A stretch of 64,000 bases of DNA from contig NZ_CP093365.1 of assembly GCF_023380245.1 (NCBI RefSeq), forward strand, positions 1,116,001 to 1,180,000. The letters are read 5' to 3'. Under the pieces are notes generated by a model. The model did no database searches. It saw only the letters and a list, made by a program, of their open reading frames with translations, and was not told the DNA's origin. Source of the stretch: Bombilactobacillus thymidiniphilus. Lineage in GTDB: Bacteria > Bacillota > Bacilli > Lactobacillales > Lactobacillaceae. The position numbers and the translations under genes were made by a program. Positions 1-8,743 of the stretch are shown one piece after another (within the stretch, counting starts at the first letter, position 1; each line of letters starts with the position of its first letter).

Positions 1-1272
1 ATTACGTAATTGTTCTTGTTCTTGCGATTTCAATTCACCAACTGGGATATTAGTCCGTTGTTCTACGATGTGCTCAATATCTTTTTCGTTAACAGTAGGT
101 TCTTTTTGCGTATCTGTTTTATTATCACGTACTGCTTCGAGTTTTTTGACTTGATCGCGATAAAAAGCAGCTTTTTCATAGTCTTCATTACGCAAAGAAG
201 TTTGCTTATTACTCTCAGCTTCCTTGAGTTTTCTTTCAATATCTTTAGGATCTACAGGACTCAAAGTTAGATTCTTTTTAGAACCAGCCTCATCTAATAA
301 GTCGATTGCTTTATCAGGCAAAAAGCGATCTTGAATGTAGCGATTAGACAAGGTAGCAGCTGCTTTGATAGCGCCTTCAGTGTATTTAACGTGATGATAA
401 CTTTCGTACTTGGGTTCCAAACCTTTTAAGATTTGGACGGTTTGATCAACAGATGGTTCATTAACTTCAACTGGTTGTAATCGACGAGCTAAAGCGGAAT
501 CTTTTTCGATTTGGCGATATTCATTGAAAGTAGTAGCACCAATTAATTGCAATTCACCACGAGCTAAGGCTGGTTTTAGCACATTACCAGCGTCCATACC
601 GCCCTCAGCATTGCCAGCACCAACGATTTCATGAATCTCATCAATAAATAAAATAATATCTTTGTTATTTTGCAAAGCGTCGATTAATTCTTGCAAGCGT
701 TGTTCAAATTGACCACGCACACCAGTACCTTGCACTAGCGAAACGACATCTAGGCGAATAACGCGTTTGTTTTGCAACTTTTCAGGAACTTCGCCGTCTA
801 CGATTTTTTGTGCCAGACCTTCAACAACTGCTGTCTTACCGACACCGGCTTCCCCAATCAAAACAGGATTATTTTTTGTTCTACGATTTAAAATTTCAAT
901 GACACGATCAATTTCTTTATCACGACCAACTACTGGATCAATCTTACCGTCTTTGGCTTGGGCAGTTAGATCAACACCAAATTGATCCAAGACACCACTA
1001 CCCGAACCATTGTTGCCACCACCATTACCACCTTGTGGTTGCATTGGTTGTTGTCGATGTACGGATCTTTGGGGCTCTATGGCACCAAATAATTCGCTGA
1101 GATCACCAAAACCAAATGGATCATTATTCATATTTGAATTACCTCCCATTGCTTGTTGTTCTCTCAATTTTTGATAACAGTTTTGGCACAGATTAATTTC
1201 TGCACGATGACCATTAACATTAGTATAGAGATGGATGGTTGCTTCATTTTTGTGACAATTTTGACAAAGCAT
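1..1272 (-). CDS. clpE: ATP-dependent Clp protease ATP-binding subunit ClpE (N-terminal part, cut by window start)
   Basis: AAA+ unfoldase that feeds misfolded proteins to ClpP in the cytoplasm during stress. The reading frame is open from an ATG at 1272 to the window edge, so 424 codons are seen and the C terminus is missing. The N terminus has a four-cysteine zinc finger (Cys3, Cys6, Cys29, Cys32), the hallmark of ClpE as opposed to ClpC. A Gly/Asn-rich linker follows, then the first AAA domain with Walker [10 protein letters not shown] near residue 140 and Walker B/sensor [14 protein letters not shown]-like coiled segment lies near residue 360. The RBS AAAGGTGG sits 11 bases before the start. 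Expression is likely controlled by HrcA through the CIRCE site upstream. Family assignment is firm; only the truncation limits it. Confidence 0.95.
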   Translation of the reverse strand, partial: MLCQNCHKNEATIHLYTNVNGHRAEINLCQNCYQKLREQQAMGGNSNMNNDPFGFGDLSELFGAIEPQRSVHRQQPMQPQGGNGGGNNGSGSGVLDQFGVDLTAQAKDGKIDPVVGRDKEIDRVIEILNRRTKNNPVLIGEAGVGKTAVVEGLAQKIVDGEVPEKLQNKRVIRLDVVSLVQGTGVRGQFEQRLQELIDALQNNKDIILFIDEIHEIVGAGNAEGGMDAGNVLKPALARGELQLIGATTFNEYRQIEKDSALARRLQPVEVNEPSVDQTVQILKGLEPKYESYHHVKYTEGAIKAAATLSNRYIQDRFLPDKAIDLLDEAGSKKNLTLSPVDPKDIERKLKEAESNKQTSLRNEDYEKAAFYRDQVKKLEAVRDNKTDTQKEPTVNEKDIEHIVEQRTNIPVGELKSQEQEQLRN

Positions 1273-1333
1273 TAAACACGTTTCCACCTTTCTTATGAAA
1301 ATATGATAGTCAATAAGCAACTATCACCTTGTT

Positions 1334-1351
1334 AGCTAAAATATTTTAGCT
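1334..1351. repeat. 18-bp perfect palindrome in the clpE leader
   Basis: AGCTAAAATATTTTAGCT is a perfect inverted repeat just downstream of the clpE -10 box. It would lie at or near the transcript 5' end. It could be an operator or an RNA hairpin; no known motif was recognised and there is no T-run after it. Confidence 0.5.
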
Positions 1352-1359
1352 TGGTGCCA

Positions 1360-1388
1360 ATTATACAATTAGCACTCACCTATATCAA
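1360..1388 (-). promoter_or_regulatory. clpE promoter
   Basis: Read on the minus strand, a -35 TTGATA (1383-1388) and a -10 TATAAT (1360-1365) are separated by exactly 17 bases. This is a near-consensus sigma-A promoter about 90 bases before the clpE start. The CIRCE palindrome covers its -35 and spacer, which fits repression by steric block. Confidence 0.8.
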
Positions 1389-1395
1389 GTGCTAA
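1369..1395. promoter_or_regulatory. CIRCE operator (HrcA binding site)
   Basis: TTAGCACTC, nine bases, then AAGTGCTAA. This matches the CIRCE consensus TTAGCACTC-N9-GAGTGCTAA at all but one position. It lies inside the clpE promoter. By established knowledge CIRCE binds the heat-shock repressor HrcA. No CtsR-type repeat was seen beside it. Confidence 0.9.
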
Positions 1396-1499
1396 TTGCT
1401 AAAAAGACACTAAATTACAGACAATCTTTACTTGATTGTCGACCATATTATACAAGGTGTGTCATAATTATTACAATTATTTGCATCGAGGTGATGAAA

Positions 1500-1685
1500 A
1501 TGGATTACCGGCAATTATTGTCAGATTTAATAGACGGTAAAATTGATAAAATTGAAATAGATGAGCAGAGTTTTTTTGCCTTCAATCAAGCTTGGAAAGA
1601 ATGTACGAAACGTAAGCAAATTATAGGAACCGCTGGGCGTGGCGGGCATGTTATATACCGCTTTTCTGAAAGCGACAACAAGTGA
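1500..1685 (+). CDS. Small protein of unknown function (61 aa)
   Basis: Not recognised as a named family. The start at 1500 is chosen because GAGGTG lies six bases upstream; an in-frame ATG at 1494 is too close to the RBS. The product is 61 residues, charged and soluble, with an acidic N-terminal half (DLIDGKIDKIEID) and a basic C-terminal half containing KRKQIIGTAGRGG, a glycine-rich loop. There is no signal peptide or membrane segment. It sits between divergent clpE and ptsH, has its own RBS, and shows coding-like codon use. Likely a real small gene. Confidence 0.7.
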   Translation: MDYRQLLSDLIDGKIDKIEIDEQSFFAFNQAWKECTKRKQIIGTAGRGGHVIYRFSESDNK

Positions 1686-1712
1686 GTTATAAAGGGCAAT
1701 CAACTGAGTATT

Positions 1713-1741
1713 TTGTTAGGAAAAAACTTGCCTTGTATTTT
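1713..1741 (+). promoter_or_regulatory. Possible ptsHI promoter
   Basis: TTGTTA (1713-1718), 17-base spacer, TATTTT (1736-1741), 80 bases before ptsH. The -10 is weak. Downstream, a 9-bp-arm palindrome (TTTTCATTT / AAATGAAAA, 1779-1797) lies in the leader just before the RBS. Confidence 0.35.
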
Positions 1742-1821
1742 GAATAATGTTAATGTTGTTCATGTGTAAAGTTAACCCTTTTCATTTAAAATGAAAATTA
1801 TATATTAGCGAGGTTTTAGAC

Positions 1822-2088
1822 ATGGAAAAGAAAGATTTTAATATTATTGCAGAAACAGGAATTCACGCACGTCCCGCAACAATGTTGGTACAAACTGCTA
1901 GCAAGTTTAGTTCTGATATCAATTTGGAATATGATGGCAAAAATGTTAATTTGAAGTCCATTATGGGCGTTATGTCTTTGGGTGTTGGTCAAGGCGCCAA
2001 TGTCTCCATCACTGCTGAAGGCGACGATGCTAGCGATGCTATTGCTGCAATTAGTGAGACAATGACGAAAGAAGGACTTTCTGAATAA
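1822..2088 (+). CDS. ptsH: Phosphocarrier protein HPr
   Basis: Cytoplasmic phosphotransfer protein of the sugar PTS, taking phosphate from enzyme I and passing it to EIIA domains. The 88-residue length is exactly typical. The active histidine is His15 in GIHARPA, and the regulatory serine is Ser46 in [10 protein letters not shown], the site phosphorylated by HPr kinase (encoded at 57.6 kb here). Ser46 implies classical Firmicute carbon catabolite control through CcpA. RBS GCGAGG precedes the ATG. The stop codon overlaps the ptsI start (TAATG), so the two are translationally coupled. Confidence 0.98.
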   Translation: MEKKDFNIIAETGIHARPATMLVQTASKFSSDINLEYDGKNVNLKSIMGVMSLGVGQGANVSITAEGDDASDAIAAISETMTKEGLSE

Positions 2089-3821
2089 TGTCGACAACTT
2101 TAAAGGGAATTGCCGCTAGTGATGGTTTTGCTAATGCACCAGCATATATGTTGGTGCAACCAGATCTTTCTTTTGACAAGAAGGAGATTACTGACATTGA
2201 TGCTGAAGTAGAACGCTTACAGGATGCAATTAAACAGTCTGATGATGAACTAACAACTATTCGTGATATTGCTAAGGAATCTTTGGGCGAAGAAGAATCT
2301 CAAGTTTTCGATGCTCATAAAATGATTTTAGCTGATCCTGAATTTACTGGTGCTGTAGCAACACAAGTAAAAACAGATCAAGTTAATGCCGAACAAGCTT
2401 TGCAAGATGTTTCTGATAAATTTATTGCGATGTTTGAAGCAATGACTGATAACAAGTATATGCAAGAACGTGCTGCTGATGTTCGTGATGTATCTAAGCG
2501 CGTTATGAGTCATTTGTTAGGTGTTAAATTGCCTAGTCCTGCTTTAATTGATCAAGAAGTTATTGTGGTTGCCCATGATTTAACTCCTAGTGATACTGCA
2601 CAATTAAATAAAAAGTATGTTAAAGCTTTTATCACTGATATTGGTGGACGAACTGCTCATTCAGCAATTATGGCACGTTCATTGGAGATTCCAGCTATCG
2701 TAGGTAGCGATACAATTACTAAAGATGTGCAAGATGGCACACCTTTGATTGTAGATGGTGTTAATGGTGAGGCAGTTATTAACCCTGATGCTGATGATGT
2801 CAAGAAATATCAACAATTAGCTGATAATTATGCGCAAGAAAAAGCTGAATGGGCTAAATTGCGCGATGCTAAAACAGTTACAGCAGATGGCAGACATTTT
2901 GAGATTGCTGCTAACATTGGTACACCAAAAGATTTAGCTGGTGTTAAAGAAAATGGTGCCGAAGCGATCGGTCTTTACCGGACAGAATTTTTATATATGG
3001 ATTCTTCAGAATTACCGTCTGAAGACGATCAGTACGAGGCTTATAAAGAAGTCTTAAAAGGTATGGACGGTAAACCAGTTGTTGTGCGGACAATGGATAT
3101 TGGTGGCGATAAGCATTTGCCATATTTGCCATTACCAGAAGAAATGAATCCGTTCTTAGGTTATCGTGCTATTCGGATCAGCTTAGATCGTCAAGATATT
3201 TTCCGAACACAATTACGTGCTTTATTACGCGCTTCTTCATTTGGTAAATTACGCATTATGTTTCCGATGATTGCGACTGTTCAAGAATTTCGTCAAGCTA
3301 AAGGCATTTTGCAAGAAGAAATGGCTAAGTTAAATGATGAAGGAATTGCTTTTGATGCCAACCTAGAAGTCGGCATTATGATTGAAATTCCTGCTGCCGC
3401 AGTTTTGGCAGATCAGTTTGCTAAAGAAGTTGATTTCTTTAGTATCGGCACGAACGATTTGATTCAATATACGATGGCTGCTGACCGTGGTAACGAACAT
3501 GTTTCTTATTTGTATCAACCTTACAATCCTTCCATTTTGCGCTTAATCAAAAACGTAATTGATTGTGCGCATCGTGAAGGTAAATGGGTTGGTATGTGTG
3601 GTGAAGCTGCTGGCGATTCTGTCATGGTGCCATTGTTGTTAGGTATGGGCTTAGACGAATATTCCATGAGTGCAACTTCAGTTTTACGGGTACGCTCTTT
3701 GATGAAGCACTTAGATACCAACGAATTACAAGATTTAGTTGAACAAGCTTTGAATGTTTCATTAACTAATGCAGACAATGAAAAATTAGTTAATGATTTT
3801 GTAGCTGATCATCGTAAATAA
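2088..3821 (+). CDS. ptsI: Phosphoenolpyruvate-protein phosphotransferase (enzyme I)
   Basis: First enzyme of the PTS: autophosphorylates from PEP and donates to HPr. It has 577 residues, the usual length. Order: N-terminal HPr-binding helical domain, the phosphohistidine domain with [12 protein letters not shown] around residue 190, then the PEP-binding TIM barrel with the signatures [21 protein letters not shown], and [15 protein letters not shown]. The catalytic cysteine region GMCGEAAGD is present near the C terminus. The gene starts within the stop of ptsH and is followed by a strong terminator, so ptsHI is a two-gene operon. Confidence 0.98.
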   Translation: MSTTLKGIAASDGFANAPAYMLVQPDLSFDKKEITDIDAEVERLQDAIKQSDDELTTIRDIAKESLGEEESQVFDAHKMILADPEFTGAVATQVKTDQVNAEQALQDVSDKFIAMFEAMTDNKYMQERAADVRDVSKRVMSHLLGVKLPSPALIDQEVIVVAHDLTPSDTAQLNKKYVKAFITDIGGRTAHSAIMARSLEIPAIVGSDTITKDVQDGTPLIVDGVNGEAVINPDADDVKKYQQLADNYAQEKAEWAKLRDAKTVTADGRHFEIAANIGTPKDLAGVKENGAEAIGLYRTEFLYMDSSELPSEDDQYEAYKEVLKGMDGKPVVVRTMDIGGDKHLPYLPLPEEMNPFLGYRAIRISLDRQDIFRTQLRALLRASSFGKLRIMFPMIATVQEFRQAKGILQEEMAKLNDEGIAFDANLEVGIMIEIPAAAVLADQFAKEVDFFSIGTNDLIQYTMAADRGNEHVSYLYQPYNPSILRLIKNVIDCAHREGKWVGMCGEAAGDSVMVPLLLGMGLDEYSMSATSVLRVRSLMKHLDTNELQDLVEQALNVSLTNADNEKLVNDFVADHRK

Positions 3822-3833
3822 TTTTAATCAAAA

Positions 3834-3864
3834 GGTTGCTGTTTTAAACAGTAGCTCTTTTTTT
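3834..3864 (+). terminator. Terminator after ptsI
   Basis: A 10-bp stem (GTTGCTGTTT with AAACAGTAGC, two G-U pairs) is followed by CTC and a run of eight T. Confidence 0.85.
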
Positions 3865-3865
3865 G

Positions 3866-4158
3866 TGGTTTAATTTTTGATAGGAGTTTATTTTTATGCT
3901 AATTTTGTCAATATAAATTGAGTGAAAGAGTTGCAGTGTCTACTTGGTTGTGAGACTACTGAAAGTACAAGGATTAATGTTAGTGTAACTGAATTTTTTG
4001 ATAGTTTATGTGCAAGTCAAAAAAGTAAGTCGCAATATTTAAGTTGTTAAAGACGACAATTATCAGTCAAAATGATATTTTAAAACTAGGACAAGCCTTG
4101 GTCGAAAAAAGTGTGCCGATTGAAGTGGCATACAATTGTTTGTAGGAGGGTACTTGTA
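3866..4158 (+). other. Gene-poor stretch upstream of copB, possible decayed coding remnant
   Basis: About 290 bases without an intact gene. An RBS-like AGGAG at 3882-3886 precedes an ATG (3898) that meets a stop after six codons. In another frame an open stretch from about 3921 gives roughly 42 residues ending at a TAA near 4049. A third frame, about 4055-4144, runs about 30 residues into a TAG right before the copB RBS and includes LKLGQALVEKSVPIE. The string of partial frames looks like an eroded gene, but no family was identified. A copB promoter must also lie here; no convincing one was seen. Confidence 0.3.
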
Positions 4159-6186
4159 ATGAAAATGAATGACATGGACATGAATATGGACATGGGGCAC
4201 CACCAACATGAAATGGGTGGTGGCGATATGATGATGCATGGTGGACACATGATGCACATGGGAAATTTAAAACAGAAATTTTGGGTATCTTTAATTTTGG
4301 CGTTACCTATTTTATTTTTGTCACCTGCGATGGGTGTTTGGTTGCCATTTCAGTTTAGTTTTCCAGGGGCACATTGGGTAGTAATTATTTTCGCTACAAT
4401 TTTATTTTTCTACGGTGGGCGCCCATTTTTTAATAGTGCCTATTATGAAGTGAAAGATCACAAGCCTGCGATGATGACTTTGATTACTTTAGGAATTACT
4501 ACTTCATATCTTTATAGTTTGTATGCTTTTGTTAGTAACACTTTTTTCCCTAATCGTCCTCATGTTACAGATTTCTTCTGGGAATTAGCTACTTTAATTC
4601 TGATTATGCTGTTAGGTCACTGGGTTGAAATGAATTCTATGATGAAAGCCAGCAGTTCCTTGCACGATCTAGCTTCTTTGTTACCGGCAATGGTGCATGT
4701 AAAAAACGGTGATAATTTTAAAGATGAAGCTTTGGATCAAGTTCAAAAAGGGTCAACTGTAATGGTGAAGGCTGGCGAAGCGATTCCTTTGGATGGTACT
4801 GTGATTTCTGGGACTAGTGATGTCAATGAAGCTTTAGTAACTGGAGAATCCAGTGCGGTTACTAAGGAAAAGGGGTCTTCAGTAATAGGAGGATCGTTGA
4901 ATAATTCACAAACTTTGGTGGTTAAAGTTAGCCAACCAGCCACTTCTGGTTTTTTGGCAAACGTCAATAATTTAGTTGAAACTTCCAAAGAAAATAAATC
5001 TAAATTACAAACTTTAGCAGATCGAGTTTCTGGTTGGTTGTTTTATGCAGCGGTTCTAGTGGGATTACTAGCGTTAATTATTTGGAGTATTGTGACTAAT
5101 TTTGCAACAGGATTGGAAAGAATGGTAGCTGTTTTAGTGATTGCTTGTCCGCATGCTTTAGGTTTAGCGATTCCTTTAGTCAATGCACGCAGTACTTCTT
5201 TGGGATCAAAAAATGGGTTATTGGTGCGCAATCGGCAAGTTATTGATATCAGTGAACACATTGATTATGTAGTTTTGGATAAGACAGGAACTTTGACACA
5301 AGGCAACTTTAAAGTAGAAGAATATCATACTTTTAATGCGAAGATTTCTGATGAAGAAATTTTGCAGTTAACTGCTAGCTTAGAGCAACAATCTGATCAT
5401 CCAATTGCTAAAAGTATTACAAAATTAGCTAAAACTAAGCAGATAACTCTAAAACCGGCAACAGCCGTCCAAACTTTAGCTGGTCAAGGTATCAAAGGTA
5501 AAATTGGTGATGTTGAATATCAAGTTGTTAATGAAAAATCTTTGGCAAAGCAAGAAATTTTTGTGCCAAAATTAGCTAATAATGCTGCAACAATCAGCTA
5601 CTTGGTAAAAAACAATACGGTAATCGGTTATTTGACGGTTGGCGATCAAATTAAAGCGGAAGCGCCTGAATTGATTAAGCAATTAAAGAAGCAAAATATA
5701 ACACCGCTCATGTTGACGGGTGATAATCAAGCAGCAGCCAAAGCCGTTGCTGAAAAGTTAGGAATTAGTGAATTTAAAGCAGAGCTTTTACCGCAAGATA
5801 AACAAAAGATTATCAAACAATTGCAACAACAAGGTCATAAAGTGATGATGGTGGGGGACGGAATCAATGATGCTCCCAGCTTAGCCCAAGCAAATATTGG
5901 GGTAGCGATTGGTGCCGGAACTGATATTGCACTTGATTCAGCAGATGTTATTTTAGTCAATAGCAATCCAATTGATATTATTAAATTCTTCAATTTAGCT
6001 AATAACACCCATAAAAAAACTGTGGAAAATTTATGGTGGGGAGCAGGCTACAATATTATTGCAATTCCTTTAGCTGCTGGTATTTTAGCTTTTGCAGGCA
6101 TTATCTTAAGTCCAGCAGTTGGTGCCATCTTTATGTCTTTGTCAACAGTGGTAGTGTCAATTAATGCTTCATTGCTTAAACTATAA
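4159..6186 (+). CDS. copB: Copper-translocating P-type ATPase, CopB type (P1B)
   Basis: Membrane copper (or silver) exporter driven by ATP. The start at 4159 follows AGGAGGG by eight bases and gives 675 residues. The first 37 residues are extremely rich in Met and His (MDMNMDMGHHQHEM, then MMMHGGHMMHM), a cytosolic metal-binding tail replacing the usual CxxC domains. Signature motifs: TGES near 230, the membrane CPH motif (VIACPHALGL, near 330), DKTGTLT near 374, the HP dipeptide (SDHPIAKS), and GDGINDAPS near 567. CPH is the class hallmark of CopB-type pumps. About eight membrane segments. No CopY regulator or CopZ chaperone lies beside it. Confidence 0.95.
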   Translation: MKMNDMDMNMDMGHHQHEMGGGDMMMHGGHMMHMGNLKQKFWVSLILALPILFLSPAMGVWLPFQFSFPGAHWVVIIFATILFFYGGRPFFNSAYYEVKDHKPAMMTLITLGITTSYLYSLYAFVSNTFFPNRPHVTDFFWELATLILIMLLGHWVEMNSMMKASSSLHDLASLLPAMVHVKNGDNFKDEALDQVQKGSTVMVKAGEAIPLDGTVISGTSDVNEALVTGESSAVTKEKGSSVIGGSLNNSQTLVVKVSQPATSGFLANVNNLVETSKENKSKLQTLADRVSGWLFYAAVLVGLLALIIWSIVTNFATGLERMVAVLVIACPHALGLAIPLVNARSTSLGSKNGLLVRNRQVIDISEHIDYVVLDKTGTLTQGNFKVEEYHTFNAKISDEEILQLTASLEQQSDHPIAKSITKLAKTKQITLKPATAVQTLAGQGIKGKIGDVEYQVVNEKSLAKQEIFVPKLANNAATISYLVKNNTVIGYLTVGDQIKAEAPELIKQLKKQNITPLMLTGDNQAAAKAVAEKLGISEFKAELLPQDKQKIIKQLQQQGHKVMMVGDGINDAPSLAQANIGVAIGAGTDIALDSADVILVNSNPIDIIKFFNLANNTHKKTVENLWWGAGYNIIAIPLAAGILAFAGIILSPAVGAIFMSLSTVVVSINASLLKL

Positions 6187-6577
6187 GATATTCTATTAAA
6201 GATGAATTTAAATTAGCCACACTAACGTGTAACATTTGACTGACAGTCGCTAAAATATTTTGATCACTGGTCAAAATTAAAAGCACTTGTTGGTCATTTC
6301 TTTTATATAAAATACTCTGTGGGCGTAAAGCTGCTGCTTGATTAATGAGTAATGCACGATTTGTTTGATCTAAATCTAAACGTGCTGCATAAAATTTATG
6401 AGTCAATAATAAAGTAGCGTCGCTAGGAAGTGAATGCCAAGTGATATTTTCGGCAAATGTGGTTTGAATTAATAAATAGTCGTGAGGGTGTTGTGCATTA
6501 TGAGCAAGTATACTATTCTTGTCCATACGTTGTTCTAAGAAATTCTTGGTTCCTAAAGTAAGATTGATTGTGGACAT
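6176..6577 (-). CDS. Hypothetical protein (133 aa)
   Basis: Not recognised. GGAG lies eight bases before the ATG at 6577. The 133-residue product is soluble-looking, with no signal peptide or membrane helix. It reads as alternating short strands and helices, for example HDYLLIQTTF, DATLLLTHKFYAARLDL, and QQVLLILTSDQNI, compatible with a small alpha/beta fold. It converges on copB, overlapping its 3' end by 11 bases, and is divergent from the YhfI-like gene 28 bases away, so it probably shares that promoter region. Codon use resembles the neighbours, so it is probably a genuine gene. Confidence 0.65.
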   Translation of the reverse strand: MSTINLTLGTKNFLEQRMDKNSILAHNAQHPHDYLLIQTTFAENITWHSLPSDATLLLTHKFYAARLDLDQTNRALLINQAAALRPQSILYKRNDQQVLLILTSDQNILATVSQMLHVSVANLNSSLIEYLIV

Positions 6578-6605
6578 AATATTTTCTCCTAACGAGGTGT
6601 GGTTG

Positions 6606-7343
6606 ATGAAAATAACAGTACTAGGTTATTACGGTGGCTATCCTTACCGTCAGCAAGCTACAAGTGGATATTTAATTCAAGATCAAGGTTTTAATTTGTT
6701 ACTGGATTGTGGCAGCGGTGTACTGAATGCCCTACAAAACTATCTTGATCCGTTGCAACTGGATGCGGTGGTTTTAACACATTATCACCATGATCATATT
6801 GCGGATGTGGGTGTTTTGCAACATTATTGGCAATTAAATTCTGGTAGCAAAAAGCACGAATATTTGCCCATTTATGGTAATACCCAAGATCCGTTGCATT
6901 TTGCTAGTTTAAATTTTGGCGATTTTACTAAGGCAATGCCTTATGTTGACTATGATAAATTGCAGCTAGGACCTTTTACGTTACACTTTCAAAAAACGAT
7001 TCATCCAGTTCCCACTTTTGCAGTTCGAATTATTGATAGTCAAAAGAAAATTTTTACTTTTACAGCGGATACAGCTTATTTTGATGGTTTAATTGATTTT
7101 GCCCAGCAATCTGACTTATTGATTACAGATACTAATTTTGGTGCTGCTAAAACAGGACGAATTTGGCATATGACGTCTACGCAATCGGGATATTTAGCAC
7201 AGCAAGCGCACGTTAGGCACTTATTATTGTCACATTTGCCCCAAGAATATCCGCTAGAATTATTAGAGCAAGAAGCTAAAAAGGAAGTTTCTGGTGCAAT
7301 GGTTCGGCGAGCTAGAACAGGGTTATCATTAATATTAAGTTAA
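6606..7343 (+). CDS. MBL-fold metal-dependent hydrolase, YhfI-like (RNase Z-like fold)
   Basis: Cytoplasmic metallo-beta-lactamase-fold hydrolase of the YhfI group; the physiological substrate is not established. The start at 6606 follows GAGGTG; the upstream extension of the frame lacks an RBS. The 245-residue length equals that of Bacillus YhfI. The metal-binding signature THYHHDH is near residue 60, with later histidines in TIHPVPTFAVR and the aspartate TADTAYFDG. The N terminus MKITVLGYYGGYP matches the family opening strand. The final metal histidine is in LLLSHLPQEYP. It is monocistronic, followed by 150 bases before spx. Confidence 0.88.
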   Translation: MKITVLGYYGGYPYRQQATSGYLIQDQGFNLLLDCGSGVLNALQNYLDPLQLDAVVLTHYHHDHIADVGVLQHYWQLNSGSKKHEYLPIYGNTQDPLHFASLNFGDFTKAMPYVDYDKLQLGPFTLHFQKTIHPVPTFAVRIIDSQKKIFTFTADTAYFDGLIDFAQQSDLLITDTNFGAAKTGRIWHMTSTQSGYLAQQAHVRHLLLSHLPQEYPLELLEQEAKKEVSGAMVRRARTGLSLILS

Positions 7344-7419
7344 TGATTTAACTAACTTTGCCCTAATATTCGCTATTTTGATGTATATAATTATTAGATT
7401 TTAATAAAATGCTTATAGC

Positions 7420-7448
7420 TGGACAATATTTTTGTTGTTAGATACAAT
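7420..7448 (+). promoter_or_regulatory. spx promoter
   Basis: TGGACA (7420-7425), 17-base spacer, TACAAT (7443-7448), 53 bases ahead of the spx ATG. A second TATAAT at 7386-7391 has no good -35. Confidence 0.6.
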
Positions 7449-7501
7449 CTGATTGTGGTGATTTGTTATTAATAATTCATGTGAAAAGGAGAGATTTATC
7501 T

Positions 7502-7903
7502 ATGGTCACTTTATATACATCTCCAAGTTGCACATCTTGTCGCAAAGCTAAGAAATGGTTTAAAGAAAATGCTATCCCCTATAAAGAACGTAACATTTTT
7601 TCGCAACCATTGTCTAAAGATGAAATAAAAAACATCTTGCAGATGACTGAAGACGGAACCGAAGAAATCATCTCCACGCGTTCTAAGGCTTATCAAGCTT
7701 TGAATGTGGACATCAATGATTTGACGATTGATTATTTGATTGACTTAATTGAAGCTAATCCTGGTCTGTTACGTCGTCCAATCATGATGGATGAGAAGAG
7801 TTTGCAAGTTGGTTATAATGAAGACGAGATTCGCCGTTTCTTACCGCGTTCTGTTCGAGTTATGGAATTACATCAACTGCAGCAAGCACAGATTAATCTT
7901 TAA
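7502..7903 (+). CDS. spx: Transcriptional regulator Spx
   Basis: Redox-sensing regulator of the ArsC/Spx family that binds the alpha C-terminal domain of RNA polymerase to turn on thiol-stress genes and block activator contacts. 133 residues; AAAGGAGAG is seven bases before the ATG. The redox switch is Cys10-x-x-Cys13 (SPSCTSCRK), and the family motif LLRRPIMMD is near residue 92. Spx is degraded by ClpXP with the adaptor SpxH, whose gene lies 1.7 kb downstream, and mecA follows directly. A strong terminator separates spx from mecA. Confidence 0.96.
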   Translation: MVTLYTSPSCTSCRKAKKWFKENAIPYKERNIFSQPLSKDEIKNILQMTEDGTEEIISTRSKAYQALNVDINDLTIDYLIDLIEANPGLLRRPIMMDEKSLQVGYNEDEIRRFLPRSVRVMELHQLQQAQINL

Positions 7904-7934
7904 GTATCAACAATATAATAAATCACTCAAAATA

Positions 7935-7974
7935 AAGAAGTAATTTAATTATTTAAATTACTTCTTGTTTTTTT
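7935..7974 (+). terminator. Terminator between spx and mecA
   Basis: A perfect 14-bp stem (7935-7948 with 7953-7966), a 4-base loop, then G and seven T. Confidence 0.92.
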
Positions 7975-8039
7975 GTAAGTCTGTAGCTTTACTTTCACTA
8001 ATAGGCTGATAGAATGAAGTAATAAGTGAGGTGGTAGCT

Positions 8040-8693
8040 GTGGAAGTTGAACACGTAAATGAAAATATGATCCGTGTTATCTTAGAAAGAAACGATCTGC
8101 AAGAACGCGGTGTTGAAGTTTTAGATCTGTTAGAAAATCGCAAACAAATTGAAAGCTTTTTTTACAATATTTTAGAAGAAGTTGATACTGATCATAGTTT
8201 TGTGAAAGATCAGACCGTTACCTTTCAAGTAGTGCCTAATAATCAAGGTTTAGAGTTGTTGATCACTAAAGTGCCTTTAGATGAGCAAAATAATTTTGAT
8301 GATAGCTCAGTGGTACAAGCTACTGAAGCTTTGGCAGAGCAATCAGAAGACAATGATAGTGACGGTGAAGAAACTATTGAAAAAACCAGTAATAAGTTTA
8401 GGAAAACGGTAATTTTTAGTTTTATTGACTTTGAGAATTTCGTTGATCTTAGCAAAGTTTTACGCATTGATGGTGCTAGTGTTATTACTAATTTATATCA
8501 ATATAGGCATAACTATTATTTAGAATTGAGTTTAGATCCTGAAGAACTTCGCGAAACTAGTTGGGCTGATCTTATTGCATTGATGAAAGAATATGGTTTT
8601 CTGGAATCAATTGCACCAGCTACAATTGCAGAGTTTGGAACTTTAGTAATGAAGCAAACGGCGCTTGAACTAACACGCTATTATTTTAATTGA
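8040..8693 (+). CDS. mecA: Adaptor protein MecA
   Basis: Adaptor that delivers substrates such as competence regulators to Clp ATPase/ClpP. The start is set at GTG 8040, five bases after GAGGTGG, giving MEVEHVNENMIRV, the family's conserved N terminus; the in-frame GTG at 8031 lies inside the RBS. 217 residues: an N-terminal substrate-binding domain (to about 85), an acidic Asp/Glu/Ser-rich linker (about 90-117), and the C-terminal Clp-binding domain beginning FRKTVIFSFIDFENF. Both ends are bounded by strong terminators, so it is a single-gene unit. Context with spx, coiA and spxH is the classic order. Confidence 0.95.
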   Translation: MEVEHVNENMIRVILERNDLQERGVEVLDLLENRKQIESFFYNILEEVDTDHSFVKDQTVTFQVVPNNQGLELLITKVPLDEQNNFDDSSVVQATEALAEQSEDNDSDGEETIEKTSNKFRKTVIFSFIDFENFVDLSKVLRIDGASVITNLYQYRHNYYLELSLDPEELRETSWADLIALMKEYGFLESIAPATIAEFGTLVMKQTALELTRYYFN

Positions 8694-8720
8694 AAGACGC
8701 AAAAAATTGCGTCTTTTTTT
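8693..8720 (+). terminator. Terminator after mecA
   Basis: AAAGACGCAA and TTGCGTCTTT form a 10-bp stem with an AAAA loop, ending in a T-run. It overlaps the last base of mecA. Confidence 0.92.
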
Positions 8721-8743
8721 GTAATTAAATAAGGGTGATTATA

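Noticed and set aside
4131-4144. CopY operator (TACA..TGTA) before copB
   Set aside because: The half-sites are separated by six bases instead of two, and it overlaps the RBS region; the inner TACAATTGTT has the last base wrong.
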